From: Gammaproteobacteria bacterium UBA2965
Lineage (GTDB): Bacteria; Pseudomonadota; Gammaproteobacteria; Pseudomonadales; Azotimanducaceae
Direction of reading: 5' to 3'
DNA: 64,000 nt
Assembly: GCA_002348385.1 (NCBI GenBank)
Contig: DEBD01000005.1
Span: forward strand, 9,743 to 73,742
The notes below the pieces were generated by a model. It was not told the DNA's origin. It saw only the letters and a list, made by a program, of their open reading frames with translations, and ran no database searches. Position 1 is the stretch's first letter; every line of letters starts with the position of its first letter. This document shows positions 31,477 to 40,195 of this stretch, in pieces. Made by a program: the position numbers and the translations under genes.

Positions 31477-32835
31477 GTGCGCCTGACAACCAGAAAACTT
31501 GCCGCCTACTCTGCCCCAGCGCTTCCCATCGCGGCGTTCGCCACACCGCTGACCATCTACGCGCCTCCGTTCTACGCCACAGATATGGGTCTGGGCCTGA
31601 CCGCGGTGGGTACCATATTCATGATCGCCCGCTTCTGGGACCTGTTTACCGATCCGGTAATGGGCGTGCTATCCGACAAGTTCCCGTCACGCTGGGGCCG
31701 ACGTCGCCATTGGATGGTGATCGCCATCCCCATCCTCATGGTCTCCACCGTACTGATGATGTTCCCGAACTTGTTTCCAGGTTCGTACGGCAGCAGCACC
31801 TATCTGCTGACCACGCTGCTGCTGCTTTACGTTGGCTTCACCCTGCTGACCATCTCACACATCGCCTGGGGTGCAGAGCTAACCGACGACTATCACGAGC
31901 GCTCGCGGGTTCAGGGCTGGCGGGAATTTGCCCACCTGGGATCCATGACGCTCGTGCTGCTGATCCCGGCCGTGCTCGAGCAAACGGGCAGCGCGTTGTC
32001 GAACGTGCTGAAGATGAACGCCATGGGCTGGTACGTGCTGGCGCTCACGCCGGTCGCCATCTTCATCGCCGTGCGCTACGTGGGAGAGCGGCCGGTAGCG
32101 CATGCGGTAAACCCCATCGGCTTCAAAGCTGCAGCCAAGGTGCTGGCGCAAAATCCGTTCATCCGCAGGATCGTCATCGCCGATCTGTTCATTCACATAC
32201 CAGGCGCCATCAGGGCCTCTGTGTTCATCTTCTACGTCAGCGCGATCATCGAGATGCCCGAGTGGTCCGCCATCATCATGCTGTCGTACTTCGCAGCCGG
32301 ACCTATCGCGGTGCCGCTGTGGATAAAGGTCTCGAAACACATGAGCAAACACAAAGCAGCGGCTCTGGGCGTGTTGCTGCATGTGGTGGTCACCGTTTCT
32401 TACATGCTGCCCGGAAAGGGTGATGCATTGCTGTTCGCCAGCCTGTTTTTCATGTCCGGAATCGTGTACGCAGGCGTGCCCTTTCTCATTCGTTCCATGG
32501 TTGCCGACATTGTCGACTACGACCGCTTGCAGACCGGCCAGGACCGCGCGGGTCTGTTCTACGCAACGGTGACCACGACGATGAAGGTGGGCGGCGCGCT
32601 GGGCATCGGTTTGGGCTACCCGGTGCTGGCGTTAATCGGCTTCGATCCCACCGGCCCCAACGAGCAGGCTCAGCTCGACGGGCTGCGCTACGTATACGCG
32701 TTCATCCCGGCCGTGTCCGAACTGCTAGTCGTCGCCCTGCTCTATCGCTACCCACTGGGCGAAGAAATGCAAAAACGGCTGCGGGAACAGCTGGCGGAGC
32801 GCGATGCCAAGGCTCCCGAATCGAAAGCGCTTTAA
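31477..32835 (+). CDS. MFS/GPH-family transporter (MelB-like)
   Basis: 452 residues from GTG, with about twelve hydrophobic segments. The motif RFWDLFTDPVMGVLSDKFPS and RWGRRRHWMVIAIPI is the loop 2-3 signature of glycoside-pentoside-hexuronide (GPH) cation symporters. Members with this motif also carry non-sugar substrates in catabolic clusters. Given the neighbours, import of the acid degraded by the surrounding genes is the best guess. It is 21 bases after the CaiB gene and in the same operon. No other transporter is in the window. Confidence 0.9.
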   Translation: MRLTTRKLAAYSAPALPIAAFATPLTIYAPPFYATDMGLGLTAVGTIFMIARFWDLFTDPVMGVLSDKFPSRWGRRRHWMVIAIPILMVSTVLMMFPNLFPGSYGSSTYLLTTLLLLYVGFTLLTISHIAWGAELTDDYHERSRVQGWREFAHLGSMTLVLLIPAVLEQTGSALSNVLKMNAMGWYVLALTPVAIFIAVRYVGERPVAHAVNPIGFKAAAKVLAQNPFIRRIVIADLFIHIPGAIRASVFIFYVSAIIEMPEWSAIIMLSYFAAGPIAVPLWIKVSKHMSKHKAAALGVLLHVVVTVSYMLPGKGDALLFASLFFMSGIVYAGVPFLIRSMVADIVDYDRLQTGQDRAGLFYATVTTTMKVGGALGIGLGYPVLALIGFDPTGPNEQAQLDGLRYVYAFIPAVSELLVVALLYRYPLGEEMQKRLREQLAERDAKAPESKAL

Positions 32836-32909
32836 TGCTGGAACTTGCGCTCAGCAGCACCGGAGACCCCACGAACATCGTCGAGCGGCTAAAGTTGTAT
32901 GAGCACTGA
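32835..32909 (+). CDS. Small ORF coupled to the transporter stop (24 residues)
   Basis: An ATG begins on the last A of the transporter's TAA stop (TAATG) and runs 24 codons: MLELALSSTGDPTNIVERLK and four more residues. The layout is that of translational coupling. The content resembles the N-terminal helix of SnoaL-type proteins, so it might be a truncated gene. Or it is chance; no family is assigned. Confidence 0.3.
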   Translation: MLELALSSTGDPTNIVERLKLYEH

Positions 32910-32948
32910 GCAGCCACTAATTTCTTACCCAGGCGAATAGGACCAGGT

Positions 32949-33365
32949 ATGAGCAGCAACGAAGTGTGGCTATTCGACGTGGACGCCTGCCTGTTCGACT
33001 CCTCGACCGGAAAGTCTTGGCGACCCGGCGCCACGCGATTGATTGAGCACCTGATCGACACTGGCTGCCGCGTCATCCTTTGGAGCGCGGGCGGCACGGA
33101 ATATGCCCAGCAACGCGCACGCGGCTGCCAGGTATCGCACTTATTTCATGCCTTCGAGCAAAAGGATCAGCGCGATGCCAGCGGCAAGTACACGCTCGAG
33201 TTCGTCGACACGTTCGACAACGCGGTGCTGGTGGACGATCGCCCGGAAGATCTGCCGACGGACCGGGTGGAGGTGATCACGGTACGCCCATACCTGGTAG
33301 AAAACCGCCACGATCGTGGTCTGGATGTTTGCGCAAAACGGCAGGGAATTTCGATCTTCGACTAG
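32949..33365 (+). CDS. HAD-superfamily small phosphatase-like protein
   Basis: 138 residues from MSSNEVWLFDVDACLFDSST. HAD motifs: I, DVDACLFD (two Asp); II, VILWSAGG (Ser); IV, NAVLVDDRPEDLP (Asp-Asp). A cap domain is missing, as in C0-type HAD enzymes. Substrate unknown; it may be a phosphatase or a non-enzymatic relative. It sits between the transporter and the acyl-CoA dehydrogenase genes, with AGGACCAGGT before the ATG. Confidence 0.82.
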   Translation: MSSNEVWLFDVDACLFDSSTGKSWRPGATRLIEHLIDTGCRVILWSAGGTEYAQQRARGCQVSHLFHAFEQKDQRDASGKYTLEFVDTFDNAVLVDDRPEDLPTDRVEVITVRPYLVENRHDRGLDVCAKRQGISIFD

Positions 33366-33413
33366 CTGGCCAGCGCGGCGGGCAACCGATAGGATTTCGA
33401 TCTACTAGTAAGC

Positions 33414-34535
33414 TTGTACGAGATTGCATTGAGCTTCACTCTCACGGAGGAACAAAGCCTACTGCGCGATCAGGTGCGCGCTGTCTGCGACGAGCACGCC
33501 CAGCCGGAGATACTGCGGGAACTGATTACCAGCAACGTCGGTTGGCGCGAGGAGCTATGGCGCGTGATGGGAGAGCTGGGCCTGCTCGGCGCCGCTATTC
33601 CCGAATCCTATGGCGGTGTCGGGCTTGGTGCCCTGGAGCTCGCTCTCATCAACCAGGAACTCGGCCGTGCCGTAGCGCCGGTGCCGTTCTTTTCCTCCAC
33701 CTGCATGGCGGCTGAGGCCATCAAGCATGCCGCCACGCCGGCACAGCAAGCCCAATGGTTACCAGACCTTGCCAGCGGAACTCGCATCGCCACGTTCGCT
33801 TGGGCCGAAGGCCCCGGATCCCCTTCGACCCGCCCGTTGAGTACCACTGTGGCTGGTGCACGTATAAGCGGCGCCAAGATGCCGGTTCCCGATGCCGGTG
33901 TTGCCGACTTCTGCGTCGTACTGGCAGATCGTAAGGGCGAGGATACCCTGGCGGTGGTTGAGCTCGACCAAGCCCAGGTAGGCCGCACCACCCTGGACGG
34001 GTTCGATGAACTGCGCCACCACGCCGAGATCCGATTTGACGACGCTCGCTGCGAGGTTCTGGAAGGGGCCTCGGGCAGCGCGGTGGTCGCGCAACTCTTC
34101 GATACATTCGCCACGCTGCAGGCCTTCGAGCAGGTTGGTGGCGCCGAAGGCGCGCTGTACATGGCCCGGGACTACACCCTGGAGCGCCACATCTTCGGTC
34201 GCCAGTTGGGCTCTTACCAGGCGGTAAAGCACAAGCTTGCCGACATACTGGCAGCACTGGAGCTCGCCAGCGCCAACGCACTGCATGCTGCCGCTTCACC
34301 AGGCAACACGATCGCGGCCGCCACCGCTCGCATCGGCTCCACGGAGGTCTACGAAACGGCGGCGCGCGAGAACTTGCAGCTGCATGGCGGCATCGGCTTC
34401 ACCTGGGAAGCGAACTGTCACTTTCACTACCGGCGCGCTCGTCTGCTGGCATTGAGCCTTGGCAGCATCGAGGCGTGGACAGACGTCCTCATCGATGCCC
34501 TTGCAGACGAAGCAGATCCGTCTAGGGCCGCTTGA
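33414..34535 (+). CDS. Acyl-CoA dehydrogenase (likely small partner of a heteromeric pair)
   Basis: 373 residues if translated from TTG at 33414; a TTG at 33429 (giving MSFTLTEEQ) is as likely, and no ATG is present. The N-terminal helical domain is LTEEQSLLRDQVRAVCDEHA, with PESYGGVGLGALELALINQE. The central FAD-contact TFAWAEGPGSPSTRP is unlike classical T-E-P-x-A-G-S-D. The end has LQLHGGIGFTWEANCHFHYR. In mycobacterial pairs such as FadE28-FadE29 and ChsE1-ChsE2, one subunit has a degenerate FAD loop, which matches this pattern. It is 18 bases before the other dehydrogenase gene. Confidence 0.88.
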   Translation: MYEIALSFTLTEEQSLLRDQVRAVCDEHAQPEILRELITSNVGWREELWRVMGELGLLGAAIPESYGGVGLGALELALINQELGRAVAPVPFFSSTCMAAEAIKHAATPAQQAQWLPDLASGTRIATFAWAEGPGSPSTRPLSTTVAGARISGAKMPVPDAGVADFCVVLADRKGEDTLAVVELDQAQVGRTTLDGFDELRHHAEIRFDDARCEVLEGASGSAVVAQLFDTFATLQAFEQVGGAEGALYMARDYTLERHIFGRQLGSYQAVKHKLADILAALELASANALHAAASPGNTIAAATARIGSTEVYETAARENLQLHGGIGFTWEANCHFHYRRARLLALSLGSIEAWTDVLIDALADEADPSRAA

Positions 34536-34553
34536 GGCGTTTGGAAGCACACC

Positions 34554-35771
34554 ATGAGCGAACAATCCCAGCTTGACGAATACCGCTCACGCGCGCGGGC
34601 GTGGCTGGCAGAACACGCCGCCGAATACGCCACACCGCGGGAATTCTCAGAAGCCGAGCTGGTAGCGCGCAGCAAAGCGTGGGTCAGAAAGAAGTTCGAC
34701 GCCGGCTATTCGGCCATCGCCGAGCCCACCTCCGCGGGCGGTGCGGGCGGTAGCGCGCAGCAAGCGGCGATCTTCGCCCAGGAGGAAGCCCGCTATCACA
34801 CACCCACCTTTACTGGGGTGAGCATCGGCTTCGCCATGACCATGGCCGCCGTCAAACGCCACGGCACACCTGAGCAGTACAACCACTTCGGCACGCTGAC
34901 CCACCGTGGCGACATCACCTGGTGCCAGCTCTTTTCGGAACCCGCAGCGGGGTCGGATCTGGCCGGGCTGCGCACTCGCGCGGTGAAGAACGGCGATAGT
35001 TGGGTGGTCAACGGACAGAAGGTGTGGTCCAGCTGGGCGCACCATGCAGACTGGGGCATTCTCATTGCCCGCAGCGATCCCACACTACCCAAGCACAACG
35101 GCCTTACCTTCTTTCTGGTGGACATGAAGAGCCCCGGCGTGGAGGTGCGGCCGATTCGACAGATTACCGGCAATTCGGATTTCAACGAGACTTTTCTAAC
35201 CGATGTAGTTGTCCCGGACGGGAACCGCATTGGGGCTGAGGGTGAGGGCTGGGCGTGCTGCATGACGGTACTGGCCACCGAGCGCAATCAGAGCCGCACA
35301 GGCGGCAGCGGGCGTGGCGATCGACCGGGTTCCGTCCGGGCACTGATTCGGCAGGCGGCAGCAACGCCGCGCGACGGGGGTAGCGCTCTAGACAGCCAAG
35401 CTGCCCGAGCCAAGCTGGCGCGCTGGTTTGTGCAGGAGCAGGGACTAAAGAACTTTGCCGCGCGTCTGAGCGCACAGGCCAAGACAGGCGACCCGTTGCC
35501 CCCAACCGTAGCATTGGTCAAGCTCATATCCGCAACCCTGCTGCAACAGACCCAAGCCTTCCTCATGGACCTGGACGAATACGCGGGCGCATTCAGTACT
35601 GAGGAGCACGACCGGGAAGAAGTGTTCTACCAGTACCTCTGGTCGTCTGCGCTGCGCATCGCCGGTGGCGCGGATGAGGTATTGCGTAATCAGCTAGCCG
35701 AACGCGCCCTGGAAATGCCTGGAGAAATGCGCGCCGACAAGGGCGTGCCTTTCAACGAACTGCCTTACTGA
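34554..35771 (+). CDS. Acyl-CoA dehydrogenase (likely FAD/substrate partner of a heteromeric pair)
   Basis: 405 residues from ATG. It has the classical FAD segment FSEPAAGSDLAGLRTRAVKN and VNGQKVWSSWAHHADW, plus LVDMKSPGVEVRPIRQITGN and FNETFLTDVVVPDGNRIG. The C-terminus ends SALRIAGGADEVLRNQLAER. The first gene of the pair (33414) lacks such a loop, so an alpha2beta2 enzyme of the FadE28-FadE29 type is likely, oxidising a bulky acyl-CoA. The two genes are adjacent in the operon that starts at 30274. Confidence 0.9.
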   Translation: MSEQSQLDEYRSRARAWLAEHAAEYATPREFSEAELVARSKAWVRKKFDAGYSAIAEPTSAGGAGGSAQQAAIFAQEEARYHTPTFTGVSIGFAMTMAAVKRHGTPEQYNHFGTLTHRGDITWCQLFSEPAAGSDLAGLRTRAVKNGDSWVVNGQKVWSSWAHHADWGILIARSDPTLPKHNGLTFFLVDMKSPGVEVRPIRQITGNSDFNETFLTDVVVPDGNRIGAEGEGWACCMTVLATERNQSRTGGSGRGDRPGSVRALIRQAAATPRDGGSALDSQAARAKLARWFVQEQGLKNFAARLSAQAKTGDPLPPTVALVKLISATLLQQTQAFLMDLDEYAGAFSTEEHDREEVFYQYLWSSALRIAGGADEVLRNQLAERALEMPGEMRADKGVPFNELPY

Positions 35772-35838
35772 GGACGGCTTGCCATCCCATCTTCGCGCAC
35801 GCCGTAATGCACGTCACGGTCCTTATGGCCGCGCAACG

Positions 35839-36675
35839 CTAAAGCGTGGCGGCAGCTTCCGAGATCCGCTGGGCCGCCGATATGAATGCATCGAAGCTCG
35901 CCGACTTGGTGTCCGCCGCAACCTGCACGCAGCCGGCGTCCCGATAGCTGCCGAGCCAATCCTGGATCTCTGCCACCGAGGCGTCGCTTGCAATTTGCCC
36001 GCGCAAACTCGTCGGCACGCTGCGTCCTGCCAGGTCGTTGATGACCTGGCTGCCCTCGGAAATTTCTTCCGGCGACAGACCCGTGGGGTGCCAATAGTCC
36101 GCGTACTTTGCCGCGCGCCGCAGCGGTGCTGAGGCAGTGCCCCGGGAGCCAACCCAAAAGGGAATCCGCGGCTGCTGAACGGGCCGCGGCTGAAAGCGCA
36201 CCTTGCGAAAACTGTGAAAGTCGCCGGAAAAGGCAACGTCCCCTTCTGCGCTCCAACAGGCCTGCATCACGTCAAGCGCCTCGTTGGTGTAGGGGCCGCG
36301 CCGCTCGAACTGCGCCTGCCGGCCGAGCGCAAAGAACTCGGCGCGCGACCACCCGGTTCCAACACCCAGATCCACGCGCCCATTGGACAGCGTGTCGATG
36401 GTGGCCAGTGATTTGGCGGCAAATACAGCATCGCGATAGGGAATAACCAGCACGCCGATGCCAAGCCTGATCTTTTCGGTGGTGCCGGCAAGGTAGGCCA
36501 GGGTGCTGAGCGCCTCCAGCCAGTAGTCGCCATACACCGGCTGAAAGACCTCGAATCCGACCACGTGATCGGTGAGCCATAGCCCGTCAAAACCCATCCC
36601 TTCCAGGTCTGGACAACTTGCTATCGCCTGTTCCGCATAGGGCCCCTCATTAGGAACTACGATATCTACACGCAT
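35839..36675 (-). CDS. LLM class flavin/F420-dependent oxidoreductase
   Basis: 278 residues from the ATG at 36675; the preceding GGGGG lies six bases before it, while an alternative ATG two codons earlier lacks spacing. MRVDIVVPNEGPYAEQAIAS, FDGLWLTDHVVGFEVFQP, IRLGIGVLVIPYRDAVFAAK and NGRVDLGVGTGWSRAEFFAL are LLM barrel strands, matching TIGR03619-like oxidoreductases. It is the last of a four-gene minus-strand operon (acyl-CoA dehydrogenase, split-barrel protein, CoA ligase, LLM). Confidence 0.87.
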   Translation of the reverse strand: MRVDIVVPNEGPYAEQAIASCPDLEGMGFDGLWLTDHVVGFEVFQPVYGDYWLEALSTLAYLAGTTEKIRLGIGVLVIPYRDAVFAAKSLATIDTLSNGRVDLGVGTGWSRAEFFALGRQAQFERRGPYTNEALDVMQACWSAEGDVAFSGDFHSFRKVRFQPRPVQQPRIPFWVGSRGTASAPLRRAAKYADYWHPTGLSPEEISEGSQVINDLAGRSVPTSLRGQIASDASVAEIQDWLGSYRDAGCVQVAADTKSASFDAFISAAQRISEAAATL

Positions 36676-36692
36676 ATGCATCCCCCTTTTGC

Positions 36693-38351
36693 TTATCGAG
36701 TGGTTGCGGAGCCGCCGTCAGTCTGTCTCAGCCGCTCACGCAATTCGAACTTCTTCACCTTGCCCGACGCAGTGCGTGGCAGATCGTCCACCAATACGAG
36801 ATGCTCCGGAACCTTCTGCTTGGCGACCTGCAGCGCCGCAAAATGCTCCGCGATGTCGGTCAGGTCCAGCACCTCCCCGCCACGCACGATGACAAATGCG
36901 CATACCTTTTCGCCCAGCCGTTCATCGGGCATGGCGGCCACGGCGACTTCCGACACCGCAGGATGGGTCGCCAACAGGTCCTCCACCTCCTTGGATGCGA
37001 TGTTCTCACCACCCCGGATGATAATGTCTTTCTTGCGGTCTGTGATGGTCAGGTAGCCGTCTTCATCGAGGTGCCCGATATCACCGGTCTTGAACCAGCC
37101 ACCCGGATAGAACGCATCTTCGTTGAACGACGGCTGGTGGTAGCCGAGAAACTGATCGGGTCCGATGGAGATGATCTCGCCATCTGCGCCCCTTGGTAGG
37201 TCGTTGCCGTCATCGTCAACAATTCTGACTTCACAACCGGGCCGCAGCGTTCCGTCTGTGTGGGTGCGCTTCTCCAAAGGCTGGGACGGATCACCCCCGC
37301 TGATGGTGGGATGCTCCGATGAGCCGTAGGAGCGAAACGTCACGATACCGAGCGCCTCGCACCGCTGCAGAGTTTCCGGGGGTACGTTTGCTGCTCCAGC
37401 AAGCACCGTTTTGAGGCTGGATAGATCGTGATTGCCTTCGCTGGCCGCGTCGAGCAGCGAATTGATGAAGTATGGCGTGCCCGACGTGGAGGCTACTGAA
37501 TACTCCGCAATCAGCCGTGCAGCGGCATCGGCGTTCCAGGCGTCCATCAAAACGCTTTCGGATCCGGCGATATATCCACGTAGTATTCCGAGCACACCCG
37601 CAATGTGTCCCGCCGGCCAGGGCGACAACGTCACGGTTGCGGGGCCCGCCTCCTGCTGCGAAGCGCCCAGTTCCGCTAGCAAAGAGTTGTGCGAATGCAT
37701 CACGCCTTTGGGGTCGGACGTGGTACCTGAGGTGAACAGCATAACGGCCAGATCATCCGCGTGGAGCTCGGGTTCGGGATAGTCAGCCGTGGCCATGCCT
37801 TCCAGCTCAGTCCAGCCGATGGTGTTCCCTGGAGCGGTGTCACCGACAATCAGCACCCGCTTGAGCTGTGGTGTTCGCACAATGTGCTGTAACCGGTCCA
37901 GGTAATCGATATTGCGCCAGCGGTCGGGAATCACCAGCACCTTGGCACCGCTCTCCTTCAAGATGTAGCTGACCTCAGCGGCGCCGTATATGTGAATGAT
38001 CGGCAGCACCACGGCCCCCAACAACATGGTGGCCTGGAACATCAGATTGCCTTCGACCCAGTTGGGCACCTGAATGGCCACCACATCGCCGGAGCGGACG
38101 CCCAGTCCGTATAACGAACCCGCCAAGCCTTTGGCGCGGGCATGCAGCTCGTCGACGGTCACCTCCCTGGTGCCGCGCTCCGAATAGAAGACCGTCCGCC
38201 GATCGCCGAACTCGCGCCGACCTTGAGCCATGACCACAGGAAACGTGAGATCGCGGTAGTAGCCTTCAGCGTACCAGCGCCGGCAAAGCGCGCTGCGCGA
38301 ACCGCCCGGATCAAACAGCATCCCTCCCGGATTACCGGGGTTCTCTGACAT
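36693..38351 (-). CDS. AMP-forming acyl-CoA synthetase (cyclohexanecarboxylate-CoA ligase-like)
   Basis: 552 residues. ANL-superfamily motifs: AMP/P-loop MLFTSGTTSDPKGVMHSHNS, RSYGSSEHPTISGGDPSQPL, TGDIGHLDEDGYLTITDRKK, IIIRGGENIASKEVEDLLAT and the late Lys in PRTASGKVKKFELRERL. Pattern and length match AliA/BadA-neighbour type ligases for cyclic or branched acids. It makes an acyl-CoA from acid, ATP and CoA. It follows the split-barrel gene by five bases and precedes the LLM gene. Confidence 0.92.
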   Translation of the reverse strand: MSENPGNPGGMLFDPGGSRSALCRRWYAEGYYRDLTFPVVMAQGRREFGDRRTVFYSERGTREVTVDELHARAKGLAGSLYGLGVRSGDVVAIQVPNWVEGNLMFQATMLLGAVVLPIIHIYGAAEVSYILKESGAKVLVIPDRWRNIDYLDRLQHIVRTPQLKRVLIVGDTAPGNTIGWTELEGMATADYPEPELHADDLAVMLFTSGTTSDPKGVMHSHNSLLAELGASQQEAGPATVTLSPWPAGHIAGVLGILRGYIAGSESVLMDAWNADAAARLIAEYSVASTSGTPYFINSLLDAASEGNHDLSSLKTVLAGAANVPPETLQRCEALGIVTFRSYGSSEHPTISGGDPSQPLEKRTHTDGTLRPGCEVRIVDDDGNDLPRGADGEIISIGPDQFLGYHQPSFNEDAFYPGGWFKTGDIGHLDEDGYLTITDRKKDIIIRGGENIASKEVEDLLATHPAVSEVAVAAMPDERLGEKVCAFVIVRGGEVLDLTDIAEHFAALQVAKQKVPEHLVLVDDLPRTASGKVKKFELRERLRQTDGGSATTR

Positions 38352-38356
38352 GGCGC

Positions 38357-38827
38357 TCAGCCGGCCTTCTCAAGGCCGCGCAGCTTGCGGTTGTACCAGG
38401 AGCGCACCTCGCCTTGTCGAAGCTCGCATTTGAACAGCACGGAAGAGGTTGCGTAGTGTTTCTTGGTCGCCTTGGGTGCTTTCGCCACTTCCGCACGAAA
38501 CGCAGCGTACTTTTCGCCAAGCATCCCCTGAATGCGCTTGAATTCGGCTTCGTCCTCCACCACCTCAGCATGGCAGTTGATGATCACCGCCTTGAGGTCC
38601 ACCCATTTCTCACCGGCTTCCACCATCAGGCACACGCGCGGATCGCGCTCGATATGCTGCGCCTTGGCAGACCTGGCACGCGTCCTCAGATAAATCGCGC
38701 CACTTTCGTAGACGTACCACAACGGCGTCATGAACGGTTCGCCCGACTTGCGCGTTGTGGCAAGAATCACCGTGTGACCTTCGGTCAGAAACTCATCGAT
38801 CTCTTCTTGCGTAAGCTGAACACCCAT
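38357..38827 (-). CDS. Pyridoxamine 5'-phosphate oxidase-like split-barrel protein
   Basis: 156 residues from MGVQLTQEEIDEFLTEGHTV. The PNPOx/FDOR pattern is ILATTRKSGEPFMTPLWYVY, AIYLRTRARSAKAQHIERDP and RVCLMVEAGEKWVDLKAVII, the flavin or F420-binding strand order. Proteins of this class are reductases using F420H2 or FMN. It could recycle cofactor for the LLM enzymes or reduce an intermediate. It lies in an operon, five bases before the CoA ligase gene. Confidence 0.85.
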   Translation of the reverse strand: MGVQLTQEEIDEFLTEGHTVILATTRKSGEPFMTPLWYVYESGAIYLRTRARSAKAQHIERDPRVCLMVEAGEKWVDLKAVIINCHAEVVEDEAEFKRIQGMLGEKYAAFRAEVAKAPKATKKHYATSSVLFKCELRQGEVRSWYNRKLRGLEKAG

Positions 38828-38868
38828 TTATAAATACCTCATAAGATACTGATTTATATTAATATTAT
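38828..38868 (-). promoter_or_regulatory. AT-rich interval before the split-barrel gene
   Basis: This 41-base gap between two minus-strand genes is strongly AT-rich (runs such as AATAATATTAATATAAAT when read on the minus strand), against a GC-rich background. It could hold an internal promoter for the three downstream genes, or an upstream element. I cannot point to a firm -35 and -10 pair. Confidence 0.35.
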
Positions 38869-40062
38869 TTACAGGGATAGCACGCGTTTAGCCAGAATGT
38901 CGCGTTGCACCTGGTCCGACCCCGCATAGATGGTTTCCGCGCGCTTCATGAAGTAGCGAAGGGTCTCGGTGGTCCCGTATTCGGGTGCCACGGGCTGATC
39001 GTTACTGGCCCCACCAAGGGCGTCAGGGTCGTAGGGAAATCCGTAGTAGCCCATGGCGCGCATGCTGAGCTCAGTAATACGCTGCATCAAGGCCGCGCTG
39101 AGCACCTTGGTGGCCGACACCTCAGAACCAGGCTCTTCGCCTCGGCTGAGTTGGCTGGTCAGGCGCAGTTCCCAAACATCTAGAGCGCGGAGCCCTATCT
39201 CGATCTCAGAAATTTGCCGACACACCTGCGGATCATCGCCAAGCCGGCCACCATCGTTGGCGCGTTCCAATGTGACGATGTGCTTCAGGTGTTCGAGCCG
39301 GCGCAGCAACCGCGCCACTCCGCTGCCCTGTCGCTCAAACGCCAGAAAGTACTTTGCCACCGTCCAACCCTCATGCTCAGGTCCGATGCGGTTTGCTTGG
39401 GAAACCCGCACGTCGGTGAAGAACACCTGATTGAAATCGTGCTGCCTGGCCAGGTTGACGATGGGCCGGATCTCGATGCCCGGCGAGCGCAAATCGACCA
39501 GCAAGAAAGTAATGCCCTGCTGCTTACGGCCTTCGGTAGACGTGCGAACCAGGCAGAACAGCCAGTCGGCATGATGCGCAAAGGTCGTCCAGGTTTTGCT
39601 GCCGTTGAGGATGTAGTCCTCCCCGTCAACAACCGCTGAAGTCTTAAGGGATGCCAAGTCCGATCCCGCCTCGGGCTCGGAATATCCTTGCGCCCAGATG
39701 GTACGCACCTGCAGGATGTCAGGCAGAAAGCGCGCCTTCTGCACCTCGGTGCCATAGCTCAGGATGCAAGACCCCGGATGGTTGTTGAAGCCGCGCGGTG
39801 CTCCGGCGAGCGCCAATTCGCGGCTGAAGATGTAGTGCTGAATCGTACTCCAGTCAGTGCCTCCCCATTCCACCGGCCAACCTGGTTGCCCCCAACCGTG
39901 CGCCGCTAGAATTTCAAGCCAACGCCGCCCGTGGGAGAATTCGCTGTATGACTCCAGGGTACGATCGCCAGCGGCAACGAGATCCGGCGAGAGATTGTCG
40001 GCAAGAAACGCGCGCACCTCCTCCTGGAATGCGGTGTCTTCATCCGAAAAAGTGAGATCCAC
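38869..40062 (-). CDS. Acyl-CoA dehydrogenase
   Basis: 397 residues from MDLTFSDEDTAFQEEVRAFL. Classical FAD segment YSEPEAGSDLASLKTSAVVD and LNGSKTWTTFAHHADWLF, with IEIRPIVNLARQHDFNQVFF and C-terminal GSDQVQRDILAKRVLSL. It is FadE-like, of the actinobacterial steroid/terpenoid type, and no second subunit gene lies next to it. First gene of the minus-strand operon that continues to 35839 and divergent from the LLM gene at 40196. Confidence 0.91.
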   Translation of the reverse strand: MDLTFSDEDTAFQEEVRAFLADNLSPDLVAAGDRTLESYSEFSHGRRWLEILAAHGWGQPGWPVEWGGTDWSTIQHYIFSRELALAGAPRGFNNHPGSCILSYGTEVQKARFLPDILQVRTIWAQGYSEPEAGSDLASLKTSAVVDGEDYILNGSKTWTTFAHHADWLFCLVRTSTEGRKQQGITFLLVDLRSPGIEIRPIVNLARQHDFNQVFFTDVRVSQANRIGPEHEGWTVAKYFLAFERQGSGVARLLRRLEHLKHIVTLERANDGGRLGDDPQVCRQISEIEIGLRALDVWELRLTSQLSRGEEPGSEVSATKVLSAALMQRITELSMRAMGYYGFPYDPDALGGASNDQPVAPEYGTTETLRYFMKRAETIYAGSDQVQRDILAKRVLSL

Positions 40063-40195
40063 GCATAGCCCCCATGCCCCCTGAGTATGCCGGACTAGGC
40101 ACGCCCAAACGGAGATAATAATATTGGGGGAGCACGAAATCCTCTATATTTTTTAACTATGTCGCGCGCAGCGCCGCGGCGCCCGGGGACCACCA
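40063..40195. promoter_or_regulatory. Divergent promoter region
   Basis: This gap separates the minus-strand dehydrogenase gene from the plus-strand LLM gene. It holds an AT-rich core (ATAATAATATT, then TATATTTTTTAA at 40145) between GC-rich flanks. A plus-strand -10 like TATATT is possible at 40145-40150, but no good -35 is found. No palindrome stands out. Confidence 0.4.
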
